A stretch of 6,057 bases of DNA from JBOGUF01 sp050696075 (GTDB lineage: Bacteria > Chloroflexota > Chloroflexia > Thermomicrobiales > UBA6265). Positions 1-6,040 of this stretch are shown in pieces. The stretch lies in contig JBOGUF010000003.1 of assembly GCA_050696075.1 (NCBI GenBank), forward strand, positions 1-6,057, read 5' to 3'. The first letter of the stretch is position 1. Each line of letters starts with the position of its first letter. The notes under the pieces were generated by a model. It was not told the origin of the DNA. It saw only the letters and a program-made list of their open reading frames with translations, and searched no databases. The translations under genes were made by a program, and so were the position numbers.

Positions 1-102
1 AGCAGCCGCGTGCTGCGCAAGGTGCTCAGCCATACCCTGGTGACCCTGATCAGTGCCACCCTGGGGCATCCCCCCTTGCAACACGCCCACCTCCTGACCT
101 GA
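1..102 (+). CDS. Transposase, C-terminal fragment (possibly IS982-like)
   Basis: Frame 1 is open from the first base and encodes 33 residues before TGA at 100-102. The start of the gene lies upstream of the window. The peptide has the look of a DDE transposase C-terminus: a basic helix (RVLRKVLSHTL), a hydrophobic helix, then LGHPPLQ and a short hydrophobic tail. IS982-type enzymes often end with a similar HTL...LGxPPLQ pattern, but with so few residues the family is only a guess. No catalytic residue is visible because the DDE core would lie upstream. The gene points toward the ATPase gene end-to-end, as expected for an IS inserted into that gene. Confidence 0.5.
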   Translation, partial: SSRVLRKVLSHTLVTLISATLGHPPLQHAHLLT

Positions 103-123
103 AATTACCTGCACACGGGGTTA
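1..123 (+). mobile_element. Right end of an insertion sequence
   Basis: The window opens inside a transposase reading frame that stops at 100-102, followed by about 20 non-coding bases and then the broken end of the ATPase gene. The outer boundary is placed near base 123 because the ATPase protein still fits its family up to its last Ser codon and then meets a TAA that seems to belong to the element. The terminal sequence read inward would begin TAACCCCGTGTGCAGG. The other end lies outside the window, so neither the inverted repeat nor a target duplication can be confirmed. The boundary is inferred to within a few bases. Confidence 0.6.
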
Positions 124-1944
124 GCTAAGCGAAATTGCCGTTGACCATGGGTCCGCGGCGTGCCGGCTCTGCGCTAACGCTTGTTCGAGCAATGACCGGG
201 CGCCCGTCAGGTCGCCTTGCCCGTAGGCGACGATCCCAAGGTGATAGATGGTGACCGCGGAATTGACCGAATCGTCGAGGTCGGCGAAGAGTCCTCGCGC
301 CTCCTCGAAGAGCGCGCCCGCCCGTTCGTAGTCGCCGCTGTCCTCGGCAACGTTTCCGAGTACAGTGAGCGCGAAAGCCGTAGTCCACGGGTCGCGCTGC
401 CGTCGAGAGAGCACGAGGCTCTCGTCGAGAAACCCATGTGCCCGCGCGTCGTCGCCCTGAAAGTGGGCGAGCGTGCCCAGACCAAGCAATGCCTTCGCGC
501 GCACCGGCTCGGCGACTGCCTCCGGTCGGTCCAACGCCATCTCGATCCACCGCCGTCCTTCCGAGAGATGACCGTGGTAGTACCAATAGAGCCACAGGGC
601 GCCGCCCAGCCGCGACAAGCGCTCGCCAGCGCCGCGCTCCGCTAGCCAGGCCAAGGCGCCGCGCAGGTTGTCGTGCTCGGCATCGAGGCGGTCGAGCCAC
701 AACGGTTCAACTGCCCGCGCCAGGTGGGTCTCCGCCTCCTCCGCCAGCGCCAGACAGTACGCCGCGTGCGCGTTTCGGGTCGTCGTCTCTTCACCGTGCG
801 CCTCGAGCTGCTCAAGCCCGTGTTCGCGGATCGTCTCCAGTATGCGATAGCGGGGTCCCCCACCCGCGGGCGCAACCAGCCGCACCAGGCTCTTGTCGAC
901 GAGGGAGGCGAGACCGTCGAGGACGGAGGGGTTAGGAGTCGGGGGTCGGGGGTCAGCGCCGTCGGCGTCGCACGCTCCCTGACCCCCGACTCCTGACCCC
1001 TGACCCCCGCGGACGGCTTCGGCCGCCTCCAGTGTAAACCCGCCGGCAAAGACAGCCAGGCGACGAAACATGGCTTGCTCGTGCCCATCAAGGAGGTCAT
1101 AGCTCCAGGCGATGGCATCCCGCATGGTTCGGAGACGGAGCGGCACATCCCGCGCGCCTCCCGTCAGTAACGGCAGCCGGCGTTCGAGGCGACCCAGCAG
1201 CGCCGGCGGCGACAACACGCTGGTGCGCGCGGCAGCAAGCTCAATGGCGAGCGGCAGTCCGTCCAAACGCTGACATATTTCAGCCACCGACGACGCGTTG
1301 TCGCGCGTCACCGCGAAGTCGGGCTTGACCGACTGAGCGCGCTGGACAAAGAGGGTAATGGCGTCAAAGCGGGTGACGTGTTCCGCCGACGGCGGAGTCG
1401 CGACATCGGGCAAGGCAAGGGGCTGTACCTGAAACTCTTGTTCGCCCGAGACTCTCAGCGATATGCGGCTCGTGACCAGCGCTTTGACGTCGGGGCATGC
1501 CGACAGGAGCTCGATCAGAAATGGAGCGGCGTCGACCACCTGTTCGAAGTTGTCGACCAGCAAAAGTCGCTGCCGGTCTCGCAGATGCTCCCGCAATCGC
1601 GCGGTCAGTGAGGGACCGCCTCCTTCCCGGAGACCGAACGCCTGGGCGATTGCGAACGAAACCCGCGTCGCATCGGTGACCAGTTCCAGCGGCACAAATG
1701 CCATACCGTCGGCGAACGCGTCGGCGACGTCGATTGCGACCTGGAGAGCAAGGCGCGTTTTGCCCACCCCGCCAGGACCGGTCAGGGTCAGGAGGCGAAC
1801 GTTGGCTCGTTGCAGCATCGCCCCGAGCGCGGCACGCTCGCGCGTCCGGCCGACGAACGACGAGAGCGGCGACGGGAAGGGCGGGAGGTCGTCCGACGGC
1901 ATCGCGCCAGGCATGACGATTGACGCCTCCGATCTCACTTGCAT
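121..1944 (-). CDS. NB-ARC/TPR signalling ATPase (LuxR-regulator type), 3'-truncated by an IS
   Basis: This encodes a cytoplasmic STAND-class P-loop ATPase of the large regulator family common in Chloroflexota and Actinomycetota. Seen in the 607 residues: a family N-terminus with FVGR (30-33); Walker A GPGGVGKT (56-63); Walker B LLLVDN with Asp131; the VTSR sensor (157-160); GLPLAIELAAAR (229-240); a winged-helix part with LAVFAGGFTLEAAEAV and LVDKSLV (296-354); then TPR-like helical repeats from about 480 to 600. The protein stops at the start of another repeat, while relatives typically run about 250-350 residues longer and often end in a LuxR-type helix-turn-helix. The stop codon appears to be supplied by the IS at the window start. 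Residues 312-339 are an inserted, repeat-encoded segment. The ATG at 1944 has no clear Shine-Dalgarno. An ATG at 1914 follows GGAGG with 11 bases between and also suits the proposed promoter, so a 597-residue start is possible. Function as a regulator is inferred and probably lost or altered. Confidence 0.88.
   Translation of the reverse strand: MQVRSEASIVMPGAMPSDDLPPFPSPLSSFVGRTRERAALGAMLQRANVRLLTLTGPGGVGKTRLALQVAIDVADAFADGMAFVPLELVTDATRVSFAIAQAFGLREGGGPSLTARLREHLRDRQRLLLVDNFEQVVDAAPFLIELLSACPDVKALVTSRISLRVSGEQEFQVQPLALPDVATPPSAEHVTRFDAITLFVQRAQSVKPDFAVTRDNASSVAEICQRLDGLPLAIELAAARTSVLSPPALLGRLERRLPLLTGGARDVPLRLRTMRDAIAWSYDLLDGHEQAMFRRLAVFAGGFTLEAAEAVRGGQGSGVGGQGACDADGADPRPPTPNPSVLDGLASLVDKSLVRLVAPAGGGPRYRILETIREHGLEQLEAHGEETTTRNAHAAYCLALAEEAETHLARAVEPLWLDRLDAEHDNLRGALAWLAERGAGERLSRLGGALWLYWYYHGHLSEGRRWIEMALDRPEAVAEPVRAKALLGLGTLAHFQGDDARAHGFLDESLVLSRRQRDPWTTAFALTVLGNVAEDSGDYERAGALFEEARGLFADLDDSVNSAVTIYHLGIVAYGQGDLTGARSLLEQALAQSRHAADPWSTAISLS
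929..1006. repeat. Heptamer-repeat hairpin inside the ATPase gene
   Basis: Two 28-base arms, 929-956 and 979-1006, each consist of four 7-base units. The left-arm units are variants of GGGTCAG and the right-arm units are variants of CTGACCC, with a 22-base loop between. Bases 928-947 pair with 981-1000 at 19 of 20 positions. The unit length is not a multiple of three, yet the block is read through in frame and gives a Gly/Gln-rich then Asp/Pro-rich segment (residues 312-339). That segment sits in a variable loop between the AEAV and VLDGLASLVDKSL motifs, where relatives usually have only a few residues. It looks like a copy of a dispersed palindromic repeat family inserted without breaking the frame. 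Confidence 0.8.
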
Positions 1945-1959
1945 GATCGCTTCGTCTCA

Positions 1960-1988
1960 ATAGTGACGACCGGCGCAACGTTCGTCAA
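1960..1988 (-). promoter_or_regulatory. Possible promoter of the ATPase gene
   Basis: On the minus strand, TTGACG (1988-1983) matches the -35 consensus at 5 of 6 positions. A weak -10, CACTAT (1965-1960), follows after 17 bases. Transcription would begin near 1953, giving a leader of under 10 bases for the ATG at 1944 but about 39 bases for the ATG at 1914, which has the GGAGG. The -10 is poor, so this is a suggestion only. Confidence 0.3.
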
Positions 1989-2000
1989 CCGCGCCAAGAC

Positions 2001-2062
2001 TCCACCCGGCGCCCTAACCGTCACCCCCCCAGTCTAAGCGAGCTTGCTAGAATCCACCCGGC
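2001..2062. repeat. Direct repeat TCCACCCGGC flanking the operon promoter
   Basis: The 10-base sequence TCCACCCGGC occurs at 2001-2010 and again at 2053-2062. The copies are 52 bases apart start to start, close to five helical turns, so they would lie on the same face of the DNA. The second copy begins on the last base of the proposed -10 element and contains the left arm of the palindrome at 2056-2071. A binding site for a regulator is inferred, not shown. Confidence 0.4.
2045..2053 (+). promoter_or_regulatory. Extended -10 promoter for the GNAT-racemase operon
   Basis: TGC-TAGAAT fits an extended -10 element: TG, one base, then a hexamer matching TATAAT at 5 of 6 positions. No good -35 is seen in the GC-rich run upstream, as is usual for extended -10 promoters. 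Transcription would start near 2060, leaving a leader of about 58 bases before the ATG at 2118. Confidence 0.45.
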
Positions 2063-2071
2063 ACGCCGGGT
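2056..2071. promoter_or_regulatory. Palindrome at the predicted transcription start (operator candidate)
   Basis: ACCCGGC and GCCGGGT form a 7-base perfect inverted repeat around a 2-base centre. It sits directly over the predicted start of operon transcription, a classic place for a repressor operator. It could instead form a small hairpin at the 5' end of the mRNA. It has no downstream T-run and is not a terminator. Confidence 0.45.
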
Positions 2072-2117
2072 CTGCCGGCAAGATCGCAATCAATCGTCTG
2101 GGAAGGTGTCGCATCCG

Positions 2118-3194
2118 ATGCAGCCGGAACTCGCGGCGGCGCTGGACGCGTTCGCGCCGGAGCGTTTCGAGTTTCACCGCCATCAGGGCGGGTGGGTCAA
2201 AGAGTTCGCCGGCCTCGGCGTGGTCGTCTTCACCGCGCTTTCGTGGCCGCACGGGCAGACGCCGTCGTTCGCGCGCGTCGAGGGTCAGACCGTCCCGACC
2301 GACGCCCTCGGCCTCATCGTCGCCTTGCAACAGCAGGTCTGGGGCTTCCCCCCGGAGCTCGTCGTCCCGACCAACGTCATGGCGATCCTGCCCGATTCCG
2401 GGGGGGCGGTCCTGGTCGCCTACGACCTCGACGTGGGATTCAACGCCGACGGCTGGCTCGGCTTCGCCATCGGGTTCGGCGCCCGTTCCGGCACCCTCGT
2501 CTCCCACATGCTCGGCGTGCGAGAGGAGTTGCGCGGCACTAAGGGGATCGGTTGGCATCTGAAACTGCTGCAAGCGTCCGAGGCGCTGCGGACCGGTCAC
2601 ACCGCCGTCGCCTGGACCTTCGATCCGATGCGCGGCATGAACGCCCGGCTGAACCTCGAAAAACTCGCCGCGACCGCTTCCGAGCTGACAATCGACAAGT
2701 ATGGCGTGCTGCGTAGTGCGCTCTACGGCGAGAACGTGCCCACCGACCGTCTGACCGCGCATTGGGATCTGCTTGCGCCGGCTACGCACGCGCGAATCGC
2801 CCAGGTCGCCGCAGGTCGGTATCATGGGCTGGGAGTGGCCGACGTCGCGGAGATCCCGGAAGCTACCGGCGACTCTCTCTCCGCGCTGGCAGCCAGCCAA
2901 CCAGACCGAATCCGCTTTCGCATTCCCGGTGACATCGACCGGCTGATGCGAACCGACCCGCGCGAGGCGATCCGCTGGCGGCAGGAGATGCGCGCCGTCC
3001 TCTCAACCTTCCTCACAACCAAAACGGTGAAAGTCGAAGGCGAAGGCGACCACGGGCCGATCGCCGTCGGCGAGCAGAAGCGGCCCGGCGCTTACACCAT
3101 CACCGCGCTTGCCACCGGGCCGGACGACTCCGGCGAGCGCGCGAGCTATTACGTCCTGACGCGCAAGGAACACACCAGCGAGGTATCGGCGTGA
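2118..3194 (+). CDS. GNAT-family acyltransferase (COG3375 type), probable amino acid N-acyltransferase
   Basis: This encodes a 358-residue protein resembling the COG3375 'predicted GNAT acetyltransferase' family, whose genes are often found beside N-acylamino acid racemase genes. It would move an acyl group, probably acetyl or succinyl, from CoA to an amine such as an amino acid, in the cytoplasm. Seen: LQQQVWGFPPELVVPTN (69-85); GWLGFAIGFG (112-121); an acyl-CoA-binding loop RGTKGIGWHLK (139-149), one residue longer than the textbook R-x-x-G-x-G; and the family signature TFDPMRGMNARLNLEKL (167-183) followed by KYGVLRS and NVPTDRL. The last 80 or so residues form a second, less recognisable part. 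The ATG at 2118 is chosen because AGGTG (2104-2108) lies 9 bases upstream; an in-frame GTG at 2106 overlaps that site. Its stop overlaps the racemase start (GTGA), so the two are co-translated. The acyl donor and acceptor are inferred from the neighbour. Confidence 0.85.
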   Translation: MQPELAAALDAFAPERFEFHRHQGGWVKEFAGLGVVVFTALSWPHGQTPSFARVEGQTVPTDALGLIVALQQQVWGFPPELVVPTNVMAILPDSGGAVLVAYDLDVGFNADGWLGFAIGFGARSGTLVSHMLGVREELRGTKGIGWHLKLLQASEALRTGHTAVAWTFDPMRGMNARLNLEKLAATASELTIDKYGVLRSALYGENVPTDRLTAHWDLLAPATHARIAQVAAGRYHGLGVADVAEIPEATGDSLSALAASQPDRIRFRIPGDIDRLMRTDPREAIRWRQEMRAVLSTFLTTKTVKVEGEGDHGPIAVGEQKRPGAYTITALATGPDDSGERASYYVLTRKEHTSEVSA

Positions 3195-4342
3195 AGATTG
3201 CTACGATGGCGGTCCATCTGCTTCAACTCGAACTGCGGGCGCCTTTTACCACGTCGTTCGGCACGTACCAGACGCTTACCCGCCCCTTCGTCGTGCTCGA
3301 AAACGACGACGGCTTGCGCGGCGTCGGCGAGATCCCGACTCTGACCGATCCGGCCTACAAGCCGGAAGCCGACACCGCTTCGGTGCTGACGTCGCTAAAG
3401 GAGTTCGTACTCCCAAGCGTCGCCCGCTATCAGGCCGAGCACAGCCCGATCGCCGGTATCGACGACCTCCGGGCGAGCTACGCATGGATCAAAGGCGCCG
3501 TCTTCGCCAAGAGCGGCGTCGAGGCCGCCCTTTGGGACATCCTCGCCCAACGAGCCGGCCAGCCGCTCTGGCAACTCTGGGGCGGAACCCGGCGCGCGTT
3601 CATCGTCGGGGTGAGCATCGGCGGCAAGACGCTCGATCAGGTGATTGAGCGCGCCGAGCGGGCGGTCGACCTCGGCTACCAGCGGCTCAAAGTGAAGATC
3701 TGGCCCGGCTTCGACGTCGAAGTTGCGCGGGCTCTCCGCCAGCGTTTCCCCGACGTCATGCTCCAGGTCGACGCCAACTCCGCTTACGATCTCACCAACT
3801 GGCAAGGGTTGCAGGAGCTCGACGCCTTCAATCTGTTGCTCATCGAGCAGCCGCTCTTTGACGACGATCTCATCTTCCACGGCGAGATTGCGAAAGCAAT
3901 TCAGACTCCGATCTGTCTCGACGAGAGTATCCACTCCCTACGCGACGTCCAGGCCGCCGTCCACGTTTGGCGGCAGCACGACGCCCTCGACCGCCTCATC
4001 GTCAACATCAAACCCCCTCGCGTCTCCGGCTTCGCCGAGTCGATCGCCATCGCCGAGTATTGCCAGAGCGTCGGCGTCCGCACCTGGATCGGCGGCATGC
4101 TCGACTCCGCCTGGGGCAAGGCCGCCAACCTCAACCTCAACGCCCTCGCCGCCATCACCCTCCCCGGCGACCACTTCTCCCCCACCGGCGCCTACTTCAC
4201 GGAGGATGTCGTTGCGACACCGCTGACCAGCACCGACGGCACCTTCACCCTGACCGACGGCGTGTCGGCGGGCGTGGCGTTCGATTGGGAGCGGTTCGAG
4301 CAATCGGGGGAGAAGGTGTTCGAGCTGCATCAAGAGCGTTGA
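3191..4342 (+). CDS. Enolase-superfamily N-acylamino acid racemase / o-succinylbenzoate synthase-type enzyme
   Basis: This encodes a 383-residue (alpha/beta)7-beta-barrel enzyme of the muconate-lactonising subgroup, full length for the OSBS/NSAR family and commonly annotated menC by homology. All expected active-site residues are visible: the K-x-K motif Lys167-Val-Lys169 in RLKVKIWPG; metal ligands Asp194 (QVDANSAY), Glu219 (IEQPL) and Asp244 (LDES); and the second base Lys274 (NIKPPRVSG). Two opposed lysines fit abstraction of the alpha proton on either face, as in racemisation. Relatives usually read GGMxETGxGRA near residue 302; here it is GGMLDSAWGKA. The start is GTG at 3191, with GAGG seven bases upstream, overlapping the GNAT stop by four bases. 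No other menaquinone genes are present, so the GNAT partner favours an N-succinylamino acid racemase role over menaquinone synthesis. The substrate cannot be fixed from sequence alone. Confidence 0.9.
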   Translation: MKIATMAVHLLQLELRAPFTTSFGTYQTLTRPFVVLENDDGLRGVGEIPTLTDPAYKPEADTASVLTSLKEFVLPSVARYQAEHSPIAGIDDLRASYAWIKGAVFAKSGVEAALWDILAQRAGQPLWQLWGGTRRAFIVGVSIGGKTLDQVIERAERAVDLGYQRLKVKIWPGFDVEVARALRQRFPDVMLQVDANSAYDLTNWQGLQELDAFNLLLIEQPLFDDDLIFHGEIAKAIQTPICLDESIHSLRDVQAAVHVWRQHDALDRLIVNIKPPRVSGFAESIAIAEYCQSVGVRTWIGGMLDSAWGKAANLNLNALAAITLPGDHFSPTGAYFTEDVVATPLTSTDGTFTLTDGVSAGVAFDWERFEQSGEKVFELHQER

Positions 4343-4377
4343 ATCATCCTGGCAGAGTATCCGCGATCGGCATGTCC

Positions 4378-4593
4378 CTACTTGTCATCATCAGAAATCG
4401 GAACGTTGCCGTCGCTTTTTGACGTTGAATCGTTCGATTCCCATCCTGACCTTGCGAGCCACGTCAAGATCTCGCGGATATCCGGCCGCTTCGTGATCCT
4501 CTCGAAGAACTCCTTCGGCGATTCGGCCCAGTCGCTTTCAAACTGGTCACCCGATTTCGGGGTGTCGGTTGGTGAAGTACGTTCGACTGTCAT
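4378..4593 (-). CDS. Small acidic protein of unknown function
   Basis: This encodes 71 residues in an orientation convergent with the racemase, whose stop lies 35 bases away. I do not recognise it. It has a Thr/Ser/Asp-rich and probably flexible N-terminus (1-25), one likely amphipathic helical stretch from about 26 to 51 (PKEFFERITKRPDIREILTW and on), and a Ser/Asp-rich tail ending in DDDK. It contains about 16 acidic and 10 basic residues and has no signal peptide, membrane segment or cysteine. The ATG at 4593 is chosen because GAGGAG lies shortly upstream on the minus strand; the frame extends upstream to 4680 without such a site. A cytoplasmic binding partner or accessory protein is possible, but nothing identifies a function. 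Confidence 0.6.
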   Translation of the reverse strand: MTVERTSPTDTPKSGDQFESDWAESPKEFFERITKRPDIREILTWLARSGWESNDSTSKSDGNVPISDDDK

Positions 4594-4628
4594 GGCAATC
4601 TCCTCAGGGTAAGGGGTCACATCACACC

Positions 4629-4656
4629 GCCGTATCAGAGATGGCCAGAATACGGC
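4629..4656. repeat. Inverted repeat GCCGTAT / ATACGGC in the divergent spacer
   Basis: GCCGTAT (4629-4635) and ATACGGC (4650-4656) are perfect 7-base arms with a 14-base spacer, so the half-sites are 21 bases apart centre to centre, two helical turns. They lie between the small acidic gene and the exported-protein gene and overlap the proposed -35 of the latter. A shared operator is possible; a chance repeat in GC-rich DNA is not excluded. Confidence 0.35.
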
Positions 4657-4670
4657 CCGCCGCCGATAAT
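4642..4670 (+). promoter_or_regulatory. Predicted promoter of the exported coiled-coil gene
   Basis: TGGCCA (4642-4647, 4 of 6 matches to the -35 consensus) and GATAAT (4665-4670, 5 of 6 matches to the -10) are separated by exactly 17 bases. Transcription would start near 4677, giving a leader of about 46 bases before the ATG at 4723. Confidence 0.45.
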
Positions 4671-4722
4671 AATGCGACACCCCAGAAGCGTCGTGCGACA
4701 GTTCAACGGGAGAGGGACCGCG

Positions 4723-4968
4723 ATGGGCATCCGAATCTGGGTTCTGGCCGCTTCAGTTTGGGCGTTCGTCCTCGTCGGCCTGGCGTCGGCAGGATCACGG
4801 GCTGAACCAGAGTCGCAGGTAGCGGACATCGAGCGTCTGAATCGGCGCATTGCCGCACTCGAAGCGCGGCTCGTCGCTGTCGAAGGTCATCAACCGGGTG
4901 CTCAGATAGTATCCGCATCCGCTTTACAACTTGAGTTTGGACAAACTGGTCTGTGCCGGGGAGTGTGA
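4723..4968 (+). CDS. Exported coiled-coil protein, 3'-truncated by an IS
   Basis: The frame gives 81 residues, of which only 1-69 are native; codon 70 onward is read from the inserted IS until TGA at 4966-4968. Seen: a short N-region (MGIRI), a hydrophobic core (about 6-20) and ASA at 21-23, a likely signal peptidase I site. A strict heptad pattern follows, with Ile36, Leu39, Ile43, Leu46, Leu50 and Val53 at a/d positions. RIAALE (42-47) and RLVAVE (49-54) both match the R-h-x-x-h-E motif known to favour parallel three-stranded coiled coils. The ATG at 4723 is preferred over an in-frame ATG at 4672 because GGGAGAGGG lies just upstream and the signal peptide starts there. The original protein was probably a longer secreted or surface trimer whose downstream domain is not in the window. 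Its function is unknown. Confidence 0.65.
   Translation: MGIRIWVLAASVWAFVLVGLASAGSRAEPESQVADIERLNRRIAALEARLVAVEGHQPGAQIVSASALQLEFGQTGLCRGV
4930..4946 (+). repeat. Left terminal inverted repeat of the IS
   Basis: CTTGAGTTTGGACAAAC is the exact reverse complement of 6041-6057. The match stops after 17 bases, with only scattered identity further in. This is the transposase C-terminal end of the element. Confidence 0.9.
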
Positions 4969-5010
4969 GCGGCTCGGGCGGAGCGCGGAGTGGTGGTGGT
5001 GACCGGGGCA

Positions 5011-6011
5011 TTAGGGGGCGGCCGCGGGCGCTGGCGGTCCGCGGCGGCAGACCGGCCAGCGCGGGGCGCGACCCGGACACTGGCCACGCGGCCGCCCCGG
5101 GGACTTGCCGCGCGGCCGAGGGGGCCGGGCCGGCGTGTCCACCCTGGCCACAAGTCCGGCCATGCCGCGGCCGGGGCGCCACCGCGCCCCGGATCACGGT
5201 CAGGTCGACCGCGGGGGCGGGCGGGGGGTGCCGGCGCGCCCAGCCGTCGATCGTGACCCGCCCGTAGTCCGGATCGGCCCACGACTGGGTGTGGGCCGGG
5301 GCGCCATGGGTGGCCGGGTCCTTGAGGCGGCAGACCGGACCATGTTTGCACGGGCGTCCGCTGCCCGCGTACGGCGGCGGCGGGCGATAGAAGCGGCGGT
5401 GGCAGGCCAGGCGCGCCAGCAGGGCCACGCCCAACTCGGCGCGGATCACCTCGACCACATCGTAGTGGCTGTCGAGGACCACCAGGGGGCGGGGGGTCGC
5501 CGGCGGCCAGGTCGCCAGGGCGGCGCGCGGTTGGGCGACCGCCAGCCGGGTCGGGGGGCCGGCGGCCAGATCCCGCCGCCGCCGGTCCCCCGGCAGAACC
5601 CCACTGCCCGCGGGCGCCGGGATCGCCGCCAGGATCTGGTACTCCCAGGTGCCGATGATCCCGCTCTCCGGGGGGCCGGTCGTCACGAACCGGCCCCAGG
5701 TGCGCGCGGGGCTGGTCTTGGCCTCCGGCCGCGGCCAGAGCGAGCCGTCGATCACCCACCGCGGGCGGGCGCCGGGCGGCGATGTCGAGCGTCCCATCGC
5801 TGAGCGCATCGGGGGCGCTGGCCCAGCCCCGACGGCAGACCGGCGCCAGGCTGTGGCGCACCAGGCTGGTGGCACGGTCGCCGGTCAGCACCGCGTCCAG
5901 CAAATCGCACACCGCATCCCGGCGCAGCCCGCGGCCGCTCTGGTCGAGTGCGGCGCGAAAGCGCGCCAGCGGGCGGAGAGGAGTGCGGTCCATACCCGCG
6001 ATGATCCGCAT
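5011..6011 (-). pseudogene. DDE transposase pseudogene (NF041680-like family)
   Basis: Three frames read in order give a recognisable transposase. The first (about 6011-5787) holds the N-terminus, with RFRAAL and RHSLAPVCRRGWAS. The second (about 5761-5153) holds the core: WVIDGSLWPRPEAKTSP with the first catalytic Asp, VLDSHYD with the second, then RFYRPPPPY, CKHGP and RLKDPATHG. The third (about 5151-5011) holds the C-terminus, TPARPPRPRGKSPGRPRG, ending in TAA at 5011-5013. Only about eight residues separate the first two blocks, where relatives have around twenty. Between the second and third, roughly 100 residues appear to be missing, including the region expected to hold the catalytic Glu (VEHxFRFxK). 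The protein is therefore very unlikely to be active. The start is uncertain: ATGs at 6011 and 5993 both lack a good ribosome site. The family name is from memory of the motif pattern. Confidence 0.8.
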
Positions 6012-6040
6012 TCCGGCGCGCTTTCCCCGTCCATACCTCC

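Noticed and set aside
929..1006. CRISPR-like or terminator reading of the heptamer repeats
   Set aside because: The units are 7 bases, contiguous and mirrored, with no spacers. The hairpin lies inside a continuous coding frame and has no T-run.
2034..2900. A 288-codon open frame on the minus strand
   Set aside because: It lies antisense to the GNAT gene, has no recognisable motif, and its amino acid make-up is typical of a shadow of a GC-rich gene.
3395..3934. A 179-codon minus-strand frame opposite the racemase
   Set aside because: The plus strand here encodes the full set of enolase-superfamily catalytic residues; the minus frame shows no domain.
4343..4377. A terminator between the convergent racemase and small acidic genes
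   Set aside because: No stable stem with a T-run could be found in the 35-base gap on either strand.
5211..5232. G-quadruplex-like runs in the right IS
   Set aside because: The G-runs are present, but they fall in a very GC-rich decayed coding region and need no separate explanation.
5137..5787. Programmed ribosomal frameshifting in the IS transposase
   Set aside because: No slippery sequence stands out, and conserved residues are missing at both frame changes, which fits deletions better.
5105..5803. A 232-codon plus-strand frame inside the right IS
   Set aside because: It is the antisense shadow of the transposase core, which shows clear family motifs on the minus strand.
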